Assembly (NCBI GenBank): GCA_003229095.1
Contig: QIHS01000023.1
Location: 1 to 7,347, forward strand
Direction of reading: 5' to 3'
Source: Woeseia sp.
Lineage (GTDB): Bacteria; Pseudomonadota; Gammaproteobacteria; Steroidobacterales; Woeseiaceae
Length of the DNA stretch: 7,347 nt
How positions within the stretch are numbered: position 1 is the first letter of the stretch; each line of letters starts with the position of its first letter. The notes beneath the pieces are model-generated. The model searched no databases, had not been told where the DNA came from, and saw only the letters and a program-made list of their open reading frames with translations. A program made the position numbers and the translations under genes. Shown here piece by piece: positions 1 to 5,985 of this stretch.

Positions 1-642
1 TACGCGGCAGCATTTCGCCGCGAAGGTTATGCGGTCGATTTATTCGAAGCACGCCAACCCGCAATGGATGCGTTCGTTGCTCGACTGCCGGACCTGGTGG
101 TCATCGACATCAACCTGAAAGACGAGATCGAAGGTGGTTTTGAGCTTTGCCGCGGATTGCGGAGCCTGTCGAGCGATCTGCCGATCATTTTTCTCACCGC
201 AAGAGACAGTGAATTCGATGCAGTGTCAGGCTTAAGGCTGGGTGCGGACGATTACCTTACCAAAGACATCAGCCTGCCGCACCTGATGGCCAGGATCGCG
301 GCACTGTTCCGCCGCCTGGACGCGATACAAAACCCACAAGGCGAGGAAAACAGCCTGCGACGAGGCAGCCTCGAGCTGGATATCGATCGCATGACGGTGC
401 GCTGGAAGGACGAACCGGTTGGGCTGACCCTGACGGAATTCTGGATGGTGCATGCGCTCGCCCGATATCCGGGCCATGTCAAGAATCGCCAGCAGTTAAT
501 GGACGCAGCGCAAGCGGTGCTGGACGACAATACGATCACCTCACATGTCAAACGCATTCGTCGCAAATTTGTCGCACTCGACACCGAGTTTGCTGCGGTC
601 GAAACAGTCTATGGCATGGGTTATCGCTGGCTCAGCGACTAG
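1..642 (+). CDS. pdsR: PdsR, response regulator of the proteobacterial dedicated sortase system (5' end outside window)
   Basis: This is a DNA-binding response regulator of the OmpR/PhoB class, the presumed phosphorylation partner of the kinase encoded 12 bases downstream. The frame is open from base 1, so the start codon and the acidic residues of the first receiver strand lie off the window; 213 residues are visible. The receiver domain covers about visible residues 1-105. Its phospho-acceptor Asp is at residue 36 (in VVIDINL, codon 106-108), the switch Thr at 66 (FLTARD) and the conserved Lys at 88 (YLTKD). A winged-helix output domain follows at about 120-213, with the recognition-helix region near TITSHVKRIRRKF and a typical GMGYRW hairpin end. 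The combination of GADDYLTKDISLPHL, TEFWMVHALAR and HVKRIRRKF matches my memory of the sortase-system regulator family (PdsR). Family assignment is by recognition, not by search. The target promoters would be those of the sortase locus, which is inference. Confidence 0.88.
   Translation, partial: YAAAFRREGYAVDLFEARQPAMDAFVARLPDLVVIDINLKDEIEGGFELCRGLRSLSSDLPIIFLTARDSEFDAVSGLRLGADDYLTKDISLPHLMARIAALFRRLDAIQNPQGEENSLRRGSLELDIDRMTVRWKDEPVGLTLTEFWMVHALARYPGHVKNRQQLMDAAQAVLDDNTITSHVKRIRRKFVALDTEFAAVETVYGMGYRWLSD
80..250. other. placeholder-free note: receiver-domain core of PdsR on DNA
   Basis: This stretch of the plus strand encodes the phosphorylation core of the PdsR receiver: the acceptor Asp codon at 106-108 and the switch Thr shortly after base 195. 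It is listed to show that the catalytic part of the truncated receiver is inside the window and intact, so only the first acidic-pocket strand is missing. Confidence 0.6.
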
Positions 643-654
643 CCCGGACCCGGC

Positions 655-2694
655 ATGAATCTCAAGAAGCAACTTTTACTGGTCAGTCTCCTGACGCTTA
701 TTCTGCCCTGGGCCGGTTGTGAGTTTATTCGTGAGACTGAATCCGCGTTGCGAGAGGGCCAGCAGAAAATGTTGGGCAGCACCGCCACGGCGATTGCGGA
801 CTCGCTATCACAGTTTCCCTATGAGCTTTTGTCTGACGTGGAACAAGGGAACGCTGGTGCCAGCCGCCTCTATGCACACTCGCTTTCCTCTGCACCTCTT
901 ATCGACGGCTACGCAGACGACTGGACCATTCCCGTCGGTGCCATCGCTTCGCTACGTGGCATCGATGGCACAATTCGTTACGTTGTTGGTTCGGATCGCC
1001 TTTACTGGTATCTCTACGTCGATGTGCGTGATGCAACAGTGGTATTTGCGCAGCAACAATCTACAACAGGGCAGCGAAAACATGCTGACCACATTTCTTT
1101 ATTGAGTATTGATGATGATGGCGAGCAAAGTGTCTTCCGCTTTGAAGCAGAGGCACCCGGCCCGATTGTTACCACCCGACGAACCCGTGGCGCGACCTTT
1201 GACGAGATGCGCATTGTCGCGCACTGGCAAGACAAGGCGAACGGTTACAGTCTCGAAGCGCGTATTCCGCGCAACCTGGCGGGCCCGCAACTCGGAATTG
1301 TCGTCAGCAACACCAGTGATGCGCTGAGTGCCGGTATCAACAGTGCCAGTTTCACCGCTGCCCAGCCGGGCTCGATTGTCACCTTGTCACCGGTACTGCA
1401 AAGCGTCGCCGAAGGATACGTGCAACCAGGGCTGCGGTTGATCATCACGGACATTGACGGTTGGCGCCTTGCTTTGGCCGGTGACATATCGATCTTCCAA
1501 AGCAGTGACAGTGCAGTTGACCCGCCTTCGGGCTGGTTACAAATTATCTACAACCTTTTACTGGAACCCGGTGCTGAAGCGGCGCTCGCCGAACCGTCAC
1601 CCGATGGAAGAGAGCAGCAAAGTTACATCAGTGAGGCGGTGCAGGGTGAGGCCTCAACGCGGTGGTTCCGCAGCCCACAAACCGGCAGGGCGGTCGTGTC
1701 CGTCGCCAAACCGATATGGTCGGGTAACGTACAGACCGGCGTGGTTGTGTTACAGCAGGGTACGGATGCGATTTTGAGCCTGACCAACCAGGCACTCACG
1801 CGACTGGTCTTGCTGACATTGGTCACGACGATTGTGGTTGCAATAGTATTGCTCGGCTATGCAAACTGGTTGTCACTGCGTATCAGAAAACTGAGCAACG
1901 CGGCCGAGCACGCGCTCGATGAAAAGCGCCTGCACAGTGCCTTGCCCAGTGCGCTTGCCGGCGACGAAGTGGGCGACCTGTCGCGAAGTTTTTCCAGCGT
2001 CTTGCGACAGCTGGGTACCTACAATGACTACCTGCGCTCGCTGGCCGGAAAACTGTCGCACGAACTGCGTACGCCTTTGACGATTGTCAGATCATCGCTT
2101 GAAAATCTTGAACACGAGCAATTATCCGCCGCGGCAAATGAATACGCCGCCCGGGCTAAAGAAGGGTCCGATCGCCTGCAGAAAATACTGAGCGCCATGA
2201 GCGAGGCGAACCGCACCGAAGAACTGATGGAGAATGCGGAAAGCGAGATTTTCGATCTCCATGCCGCGCTTGAATCTGCGGTTGCCGCCTACGCCGGCGC
2301 CTGGCCGGAGAGGCTATTTGAGTATCGCAACAACTGCGTTGACGCCCGCATTAATGGCACGCCGGAGCTTGTCATCCAGATGCTCGATAAACTCATCAAC
2401 AACGCCGTTGAGTTCACGACCGAAGGCGACACAATCAAGCTTACGTTGGATACAGAAGACGATTCCCTGATTATGGGCGTGAGCAATCCGGGACCCGCGC
2501 TTCCTGAAGTCATGCGAACAGAGCTATTCCATTCGATGGTATCCGTACGCAGCAGCGATGCCGGCAAGCACCTGGGGCTCGGTCTCTACATCGCACGCCT
2601 GATCGCAGAGGGCCACAACGGATCGATCGATGCGCGCAATATCGACGGCGGCGTGATCTTTCAGGTGCGCTTGCCGGTGAATAATTCTTCCTGA
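655..2694 (+). CDS. pdsS: PdsS, sensor histidine kinase of the proteobacterial dedicated sortase system
   Basis: This is a complete 679-residue inner-membrane sensor kinase, predicted to phosphorylate the upstream regulator. The N-terminus is basic (MNLKK), followed by a first membrane segment at about residues 6-20 ending in LPWAG, then an alpha-helical stretch. Residues about 80-250 form a periplasmic beta-rich region with a CBM9-like pattern: PLIDGYADDW, then LYWYLYVDVRD, then GYSLEARIPRNL and LGIVVSN. A second periplasmic part (about 255-380) ends in GVVVLQQ, as in Cache-like sensors. The second membrane segment is about 384-404, with a HAMP-like linker at 405-460. The kinase core has the H-box LSHELRTPL with His469, N-box KLINNAVEF (Asn583), a G1 region SNPGPALP with Asn611 where Asp is usual, and G2 GLGLYIA at 641-647. 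The LLPWAG..FIRE.E.ALREGQ start fits the sortase-system kinase family as I remember it. There is no strong ribosome site before the ATG (only a weak GGA), so translation is probably coupled to pdsR. Confidence 0.88.
   Translation: MNLKKQLLLVSLLTLILPWAGCEFIRETESALREGQQKMLGSTATAIADSLSQFPYELLSDVEQGNAGASRLYAHSLSSAPLIDGYADDWTIPVGAIASLRGIDGTIRYVVGSDRLYWYLYVDVRDATVVFAQQQSTTGQRKHADHISLLSIDDDGEQSVFRFEAEAPGPIVTTRRTRGATFDEMRIVAHWQDKANGYSLEARIPRNLAGPQLGIVVSNTSDALSAGINSASFTAAQPGSIVTLSPVLQSVAEGYVQPGLRLIITDIDGWRLALAGDISIFQSSDSAVDPPSGWLQIIYNLLLEPGAEAALAEPSPDGREQQSYISEAVQGEASTRWFRSPQTGRAVVSVAKPIWSGNVQTGVVVLQQGTDAILSLTNQALTRLVLLTLVTTIVVAIVLLGYANWLSLRIRKLSNAAEHALDEKRLHSALPSALAGDEVGDLSRSFSSVLRQLGTYNDYLRSLAGKLSHELRTPLTIVRSSLENLEHEQLSAAANEYAARAKEGSDRLQKILSAMSEANRTEELMENAESEIFDLHAALESAVAAYAGAWPERLFEYRNNCVDARINGTPELVIQMLDKLINNAVEFTTEGDTIKLTLDTEDDSLIMGVSNPGPALPEVMRTELFHSMVSVRSSDAGKHLGLGLYIARLIAEGHNGSIDARNIDGGVIFQVRLPVNNSS
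892..1404 (+). other. CBM9-like periplasmic sensor domain within pdsS
   Basis: Residues about 80-250 of the kinase read like a family 9 carbohydrate-binding or DOMON-like beta-sandwich. An opening APLIDGYADDW is followed by a strand motif LYWYLYVDVRD, an ADHISLLSIDDD segment, a charged variable middle, and a closing GYSLEARIPRNLAG plus LGIVVSN. In CBM9-type domains these positions are the IDG..DDW entry, the Y.YV.V.D strand and the EARIP strand. The motif order is visible in the sequence. The fold and any glycan ligand are inference. Because the domain sits between the two membrane segments, it would face the periplasm. Confidence 0.55.
2661..2694. other. 34-base convergent 3' overlap of pdsS and creD
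   Basis: The pdsS stop (TGA, 2692-2694) lies inside creD, and the creD stop (TGA on the minus strand, 2663-2661) lies inside pdsS. The last ten codons of each gene are therefore read from the same DNA on opposite strands. There is no room for a dedicated terminator between the genes. The best nearby inverted repeat (GCTGA/TCAGC around 2698-2714, 7-base loop) is weak and has no T-tract. The 3' ends of the two mRNAs are expected to be complementary if either transcript runs past its stop. Confidence 0.85.
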
Positions 2695-4085
2695 GCGGCT
2701 GATTCATTGTCAGCGGCAATGTGCTCATCCGGCGCGCCCCATCGATACCAGTCGATGCCGCGGGTCAGGTACATCACCAGGCCAAGAATCATCCAGAGCC
2801 CTATGGACCCGGCCAGCATGGCGTAGTTTTCTGCATTCAGGGTCAGATACAAGAAGCCGTACAAACCGGTCAACATCGCGACCACCAGTGATGCCCGACG
2901 CCAACTGCCGAGGATGGATGAACTGTACGCCGCCACCAGGCTGGTTGATCCCGCAGCGCTGACCAGGTATGACCAGGCGAAACCGACATGCTCCGCGAGC
3001 GATAACAGTAAGAGATAAAAAAGCGTGTTCGCAAATCCCACCAGCAAGTATTGCAATGCATGCAGCTTTAACTTCAGCAGCACCTCGAACAGGAAGTAGG
3101 CAACAAAAGTCAGGCCAATAAAAAGCACCGCATATTTAGTCGCCCGATCGGTGAGTTGATAGGGTCCGATCGGCACGAAAAAGTCTACGCCGAATGCAGC
3201 GTTCACAGTCGCGAGACTATCGACATCGTCCGAAGTCCAGCGCGAAGGAAGTGCTCGCCCCAGACTCGACACGCGCCACGTAGCAAGAAATCCTTGCTCG
3301 TTGATCTCACGCGTCTCCGGCAAGTGAGCACCAACGAAACTTGGTGATGGCCAGCTTGACCGCACATTGACCACTGTGGTGTCACCAAACGGCAGGTATT
3401 TCAAACGGCCGGTTCCACCAAAGTCCAGGTCGATGGAAAAGCTGAGTGGTGCATTGCGACTCTGCTCATCGAGCAGGTTGCCGGCAAGAGCCATGATCTG
3501 CGGCGGAAAGCCGGCGATACTGGCGCCGCCCGCTTCAAATTTTGCGACCTCGCCATTGATGTTGATTGAGGGGGAGTTTCTGATCGCACGTGCGTCGGAT
3601 ACCGGCAAAGCGAAGAAGGCACGCGTCCAGTCGAACTGCGCGTCATCGAAACCCATGCCGGTCGTGTCAGGTGCAGCAAAGACGCCGCTCATGATCGTGT
3701 TTGCCGTATAGACAGGCACTCCATGTATGCCGCGCTTACGTATTTCCGGAACCAGTGTGGCATCGATCTCAAGACGTTCTGGCAACAGGTACAACTCGCC
3801 CTGTTCCTCGATGCGCTCACCATAGCGGTCATCGCGCTGATCACGATGATCGAAGGAAATCACGCGAGTACGCTTGTATGGCACCACCAGCACGGGCCCA
3901 CCAATAAGCTGCTCACCGCCCCACGAGCGCATGATGTCGCGTTTTGCGTCCATGCTCACCCCCATGCGATCGACAATAACACCGCGGGTCATTGACATCG
4001 GAATCAGCATGAGAAGAACGAGAAAGCCGATGCCGATTACCTTCGCCATCGATGAGTGACGCAAAGCGCTGATTCGTTGTTGCAT
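2661..4085 (-). CDS. creD: CreD, inner-membrane cell-envelope integrity protein
   Basis: This is a CreD-family integral membrane protein of 474 residues. In enterobacteria and Aeromonas-type species its gene is an output of the CreBC/BlrAB two-component system and affects envelope integrity and beta-lactam response; its biochemical activity is unknown. One membrane segment lies at about residues 14-33, then a large periplasmic domain (about 34-315), then a cluster of about five membrane segments (roughly 317-336, 345-363, 367-388, 398-417, 421-441) and a polar tail. Family hallmarks are PIGPYQLTDRATKYAVLFI at 305-323, FLFEVL, QYLLVG, FYLLLLSLAEHVGFAW and the closing MYLTRGIDWYRW. I chose the ATG at 4085 because GGGAG stands seven bases upstream and the protein then opens with a short basic stretch before the membrane segment. 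A TTG 39 bases further upstream has no such support. The usually conserved HP.QY motif reads HALQY here. No TTCAC-type cre-tag is visible upstream. Confidence 0.93.
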   Translation of the reverse strand: MQQRISALRHSSMAKVIGIGFLVLLMLIPMSMTRGVIVDRMGVSMDAKRDIMRSWGGEQLIGGPVLVVPYKRTRVISFDHRDQRDDRYGERIEEQGELYLLPERLEIDATLVPEIRKRGIHGVPVYTANTIMSGVFAAPDTTGMGFDDAQFDWTRAFFALPVSDARAIRNSPSININGEVAKFEAGGASIAGFPPQIMALAGNLLDEQSRNAPLSFSIDLDFGGTGRLKYLPFGDTTVVNVRSSWPSPSFVGAHLPETREINEQGFLATWRVSSLGRALPSRWTSDDVDSLATVNAAFGVDFFVPIGPYQLTDRATKYAVLFIGLTFVAYFLFEVLLKLKLHALQYLLVGFANTLFYLLLLSLAEHVGFAWSYLVSAAGSTSLVAAYSSSILGSWRRASLVVAMLTGLYGFLYLTLNAENYAMLAGSIGLWMILGLVMYLTRGIDWYRWGAPDEHIAADNESAAQEELFTGKRT

Positions 4086-4092
4086 TTTGATT

Positions 4093-4097
4093 CTCCC
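4093..4097 (-). promoter_or_regulatory. Ribosome binding site of creD
   Basis: On the minus strand GGGAG is followed by seven bases (AATCAAA) and then the ATG at 4085. This site decides the start of creD in favour of that ATG over the TTG at 4124. Confidence 0.75.
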
Positions 4098-4109
4098 GGG
4101 CTCGCCCGG
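4096..4109 (-). other. GC-rich hairpin overlapping the creD ribosome site
   Basis: CCGGGC and GCCCGG form a perfect six-pair stem with a two-base gap (or five pairs with a four-base loop, CGAG on the minus strand), 10 bases before the creD ATG. Its downstream arm contains the first two G bases of the GGGAG ribosome site. It is not followed by a U-tract, so it does not look like an intrinsic terminator. It could lower creD translation or protect a processed mRNA end; either role is inference. Confidence 0.45.
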
Positions 4110-4172
4110 AACGAATGAGAGCAAACAGAAGTGGCACAGCGGTGATCGAAAACGGGCGAATTGTGGCGTTAG

Positions 4173-5582
4173 TCAGTGACCGAGATAGCGAGCGATCCCG
4201 GCTGCAGCTTCGCGGCCCTCGAAAACAGCCGTGACGACCAGGTCTGAGCCACGCACCATATCGCCGCCGGCGAAAATCTTGTGATTGCTTGTTTGGAAAG
4301 CAAGGCTGCCTTTTGCGGCGACCGCAACCCGACCGTCTGCCGTTGTATCTATATCAAAATCAGCGGGCCAGGCTGGCGGGTCAGGTCTGAAGCCGAACGC
4401 AATGATCACGGCATCGGCTGGCACGATTTGCTCGGAGCCCTCGACAACCTCAATAGATGCGCGTCCGTTTTTGCCTTTCGCCGCTGACGCTGTTGTAACC
4501 AACTTCACACCGGTCACGTGATTCGTGCCGAGAATTTCTACGGGCTGCTGGTTAAACAAGAATTTCACACCTTCCTCTTTGCTGTTTGCAACCTCCCTGC
4601 GAGAACCGGGCATGCTGTCCTCGTCACGCCGGTATGCGCAGGTAACACTCGCCGCGCCCTGTCGGATTGCGGTGCGATTGCAGTCCATACCCGTATCACC
4701 GCCGCCCAGAACAACAACCTGTTTACCGCGCAGGTCGATGTGTCTTTCATCAGCCGCGAGGATGCGCATTTGGTGGCGAACATTTGACACAAGATACGGC
4801 AGCGCTTTGTAAACACCGACAAGATCTTCCCCGGTAAATCCTCCACTAACAGACTGATAGGTGCCCATGGCGAGAAACACTGCGTCAAAGTTGTCAATAA
4901 CGGACTCGAAAGAACGGTCCACACCAATGCGCGTGTTCAAAACAAACTTGACGCCCATGCCTTCCAGGATCGAGCGACGTGTTTTTACGATCTTTTTCTC
5001 AAGCTTGAAGGGAGGAATGCCGAAAGTCAGCAGACCGCCGACCTCCGGGTAAGCATCAAATACCACTGATCGAATGCCGTTGCGTGCCAGCACATCTGCT
5101 GCGGCAAGGCCGGCCGGACCCGCGCCGACAATCGCCACTTGTTTGCCGGTATCGACAATGTGCGACATGTCAGGTCTCCAGCCCTGCTTGAATGCCTCGT
5201 CGGAAATATAGCTTTCGATACTCCCTATACTGACCGCACCAAAACCTTCATTCAGGGTACATTCGCCCTCGCACAGGCGATCCTGTGGACAAACTCGGCC
5301 ACAGATCTCCGGCAGAGAATTCGTCTGGTGAGAAAGCTCCGCCGCCTGAAACAGTTTTCCCTCTTCGATCAGCCGCAGCCAGTCTGGAATGTAGTTGTGA
5401 ACCGGGCATTTCCATTCACAATAGGGGTTTCCGCACGACAGGCAGCGACCGGCCTGGCTGGCTGCATCCGCACCATCGTAAGAACCATAAATCTCATCGA
5501 AGTGCCTGATACGGACTTCGACCTCTTCCTTCGGCGGATCACGCCGCGGCAATTCCAGAAATTGCAGTGGGTGCGCAGGCAC
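4173..5582 (-). CDS. gltD: Glutamate synthase (NADPH) small subunit, GltD
   Basis: GltD is the beta subunit of GOGAT. It takes electrons from NADPH through FAD and iron-sulfur clusters to GltB, where glutamine and 2-oxoglutarate become two glutamates in the cytoplasm. The protein has 469 residues, close to the usual length of about 470. The N-terminal domain carries two Cys groups: C47, C50, C55, C59 (RCLSCGNPYCEWKCP) and C94, C98, C104, C108 (CGRVCPQDRLCEGEC). FAD binding is seen at VGAGPAG (152-158) and IFAGGDMVRGSDL (437 on), NADPH binding at VLGGGDTG (291-298), followed by CAYRRDEDSMPGSR. The start is GTG at 5582, sharing one base with the gltB stop (TAGTG). GAGG lies 11 bases upstream, and the spacing implies coupled translation with the gltB 3' end. 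All motifs expected of an active subunit are present, which contrasts with the damaged gltB frame next to it. Confidence 0.97.
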   Translation of the reverse strand: MPAHPLQFLELPRRDPPKEEVEVRIRHFDEIYGSYDGADAASQAGRCLSCGNPYCEWKCPVHNYIPDWLRLIEEGKLFQAAELSHQTNSLPEICGRVCPQDRLCEGECTLNEGFGAVSIGSIESYISDEAFKQGWRPDMSHIVDTGKQVAIVGAGPAGLAAADVLARNGIRSVVFDAYPEVGGLLTFGIPPFKLEKKIVKTRRSILEGMGVKFVLNTRIGVDRSFESVIDNFDAVFLAMGTYQSVSGGFTGEDLVGVYKALPYLVSNVRHQMRILAADERHIDLRGKQVVVLGGGDTGMDCNRTAIRQGAASVTCAYRRDEDSMPGSRREVANSKEEGVKFLFNQQPVEILGTNHVTGVKLVTTASAAKGKNGRASIEVVEGSEQIVPADAVIIAFGFRPDPPAWPADFDIDTTADGRVAVAAKGSLAFQTSNHKIFAGGDMVRGSDLVVTAVFEGREAAAGIARYLGH

Positions 5583-5597
5583 TACGCCGCCTGCCTC
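5580..5597 (-). promoter_or_regulatory. gltB-gltD translational coupling site
   Basis: On the minus strand a GAGGCAGG purine-rich stretch precedes TAGTG, where the last base of the gltB stop TAG is the first base of the gltD GTG start. This arrangement suits termination-reinitiation. If ribosomes stop early at 5959, coupling to gltD could weaken; that consequence is inference. Confidence 0.6.
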
Positions 5598-5962
5598 AAT
5601 GAATCAATCAGCGAACCCAACTCTGCTGCTTTTGGCTTTACGACCCAAAACTTCGGCAGGAAGCTACGAAAATCGTCGAGAATTTCGCGTCCCCACTCGC
5701 TACCCGTGCAAGACACGTGCAGCTCTATGAACGACTTCAGGTGATGCCGCTGCGCCTCCATGCTTTCTGGTTTGATGCGGTGAATGTCGATCAGGTCGTG
5801 ATTGTAGAGGTCAACAAAATCGCGATCGTAATCGAGCACATAGGAAAAACCGCCCGTCATGCCCGCGCCGAAGTTGACGCCGCATCGACCAAGGACGATG
5901 ACCACGCCACCGGTCATGTACTCACAACAATGATCTCCGGCACCCTCAACAACGGTGGTCAC
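5582..5962 (-). CDS. gltB: GltB C-terminal fragment, out of frame with the upstream part
   Basis: This frame encodes the end of the GltB beta-helix (GXGXG) domain and the C-terminal tail: VVEGAGDHCCEYMTGG, VNFGAGMTGGFSYVLD, and near the end FWVVKPKAAEL. It is normally continuous with the catalytic part. The conserved RNSGVTT codons just upstream of 5962 are open in this frame, showing that the homology begins before the formal GTG at 5962. That GTG overlaps the TGA of the upstream frame (GTGA) but has no purine-rich ribosome site, so independent translation is doubtful. The sequence shows no further stops or indels, so the lesion is recent or artefactual. The stop (TAG) overlaps the gltD start by one base. 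Confidence 0.85.
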   Translation of the reverse strand: MTTVVEGAGDHCCEYMTGGVVIVLGRCGVNFGAGMTGGFSYVLDYDRDFVDLYNHDLIDIHRIKPESMEAQRHHLKSFIELHVSCTGSEWGREILDDFRSFLPKFWVVKPKAAELGSLIDSLRQAA

Positions 5963-5985
5963 ACCGGAGTTGCGTACCGCAGCTC
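5959..5985 (-). other. Frameshifting deletion junction in gltB
   Basis: In family members GG-x-L is followed by 11 residues (an AGRAGERFG-like turn) before VRNSG. Here the minus strand reads GAG CTG, then only two bases (CG), then GTA CGC AAC TCC, the codons of VRNS in another frame. Against an expected 33 bases, 31 are therefore missing, which shifts the frame and creates the TGA at 5961-5959. The family spacing is from memory; the break in frame is seen directly. Confidence 0.8.

Larger units (their letters stand above)
4086..4172 (-). other. gltD-creD intergenic gap
   Basis: This 87-base spacer between two genes of the same strand holds the creD ribosome site and the GC hairpin described separately. 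I see no terminator with a T-tract and no convincing sigma70 promoter: a TTCGAT and TTTGCT pair exists, but with a 19-base spacer. Transcription from gltBD into creD is therefore plausible but not shown. Confidence 0.5.

Noticed and set aside
2695..2720. Weak inverted repeat GCTGA/TCAGC as a shared terminator for pdsS and creD
   Set aside because: Only five pairs with a seven-base loop, no T-tract on either side, and it lies inside the creD coding sequence.
4096..4109. The GC hairpin as an intrinsic terminator between gltD and creD
   Set aside because: No T-tract follows on the minus strand (the next bases are GAGAATCAAAA), and its position inside the ribosome site argues for a translational role if any.
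4086..4124. TTG start for creD, adding 13 residues
   Set aside because: No ribosome site fits it, the added residues are not membrane-like, and the ATG at 4085 has GGGAG at ideal spacing.
5139..5744. Plus-strand open frame (201 codons) opposite the gltD start and gltB end
   Set aside because: It is antisense to the cysteine-cluster region of GltD and the GltB tail, both strongly conserved, and has no ribosome site or domain of its own.
5582..5962. A separate small gene starting at GTG 5962
   Set aside because: Homology to GltB continues upstream of that GTG in the same frame (RNSG codons), so the fragment is the displaced end of gltB and not an independent gene.
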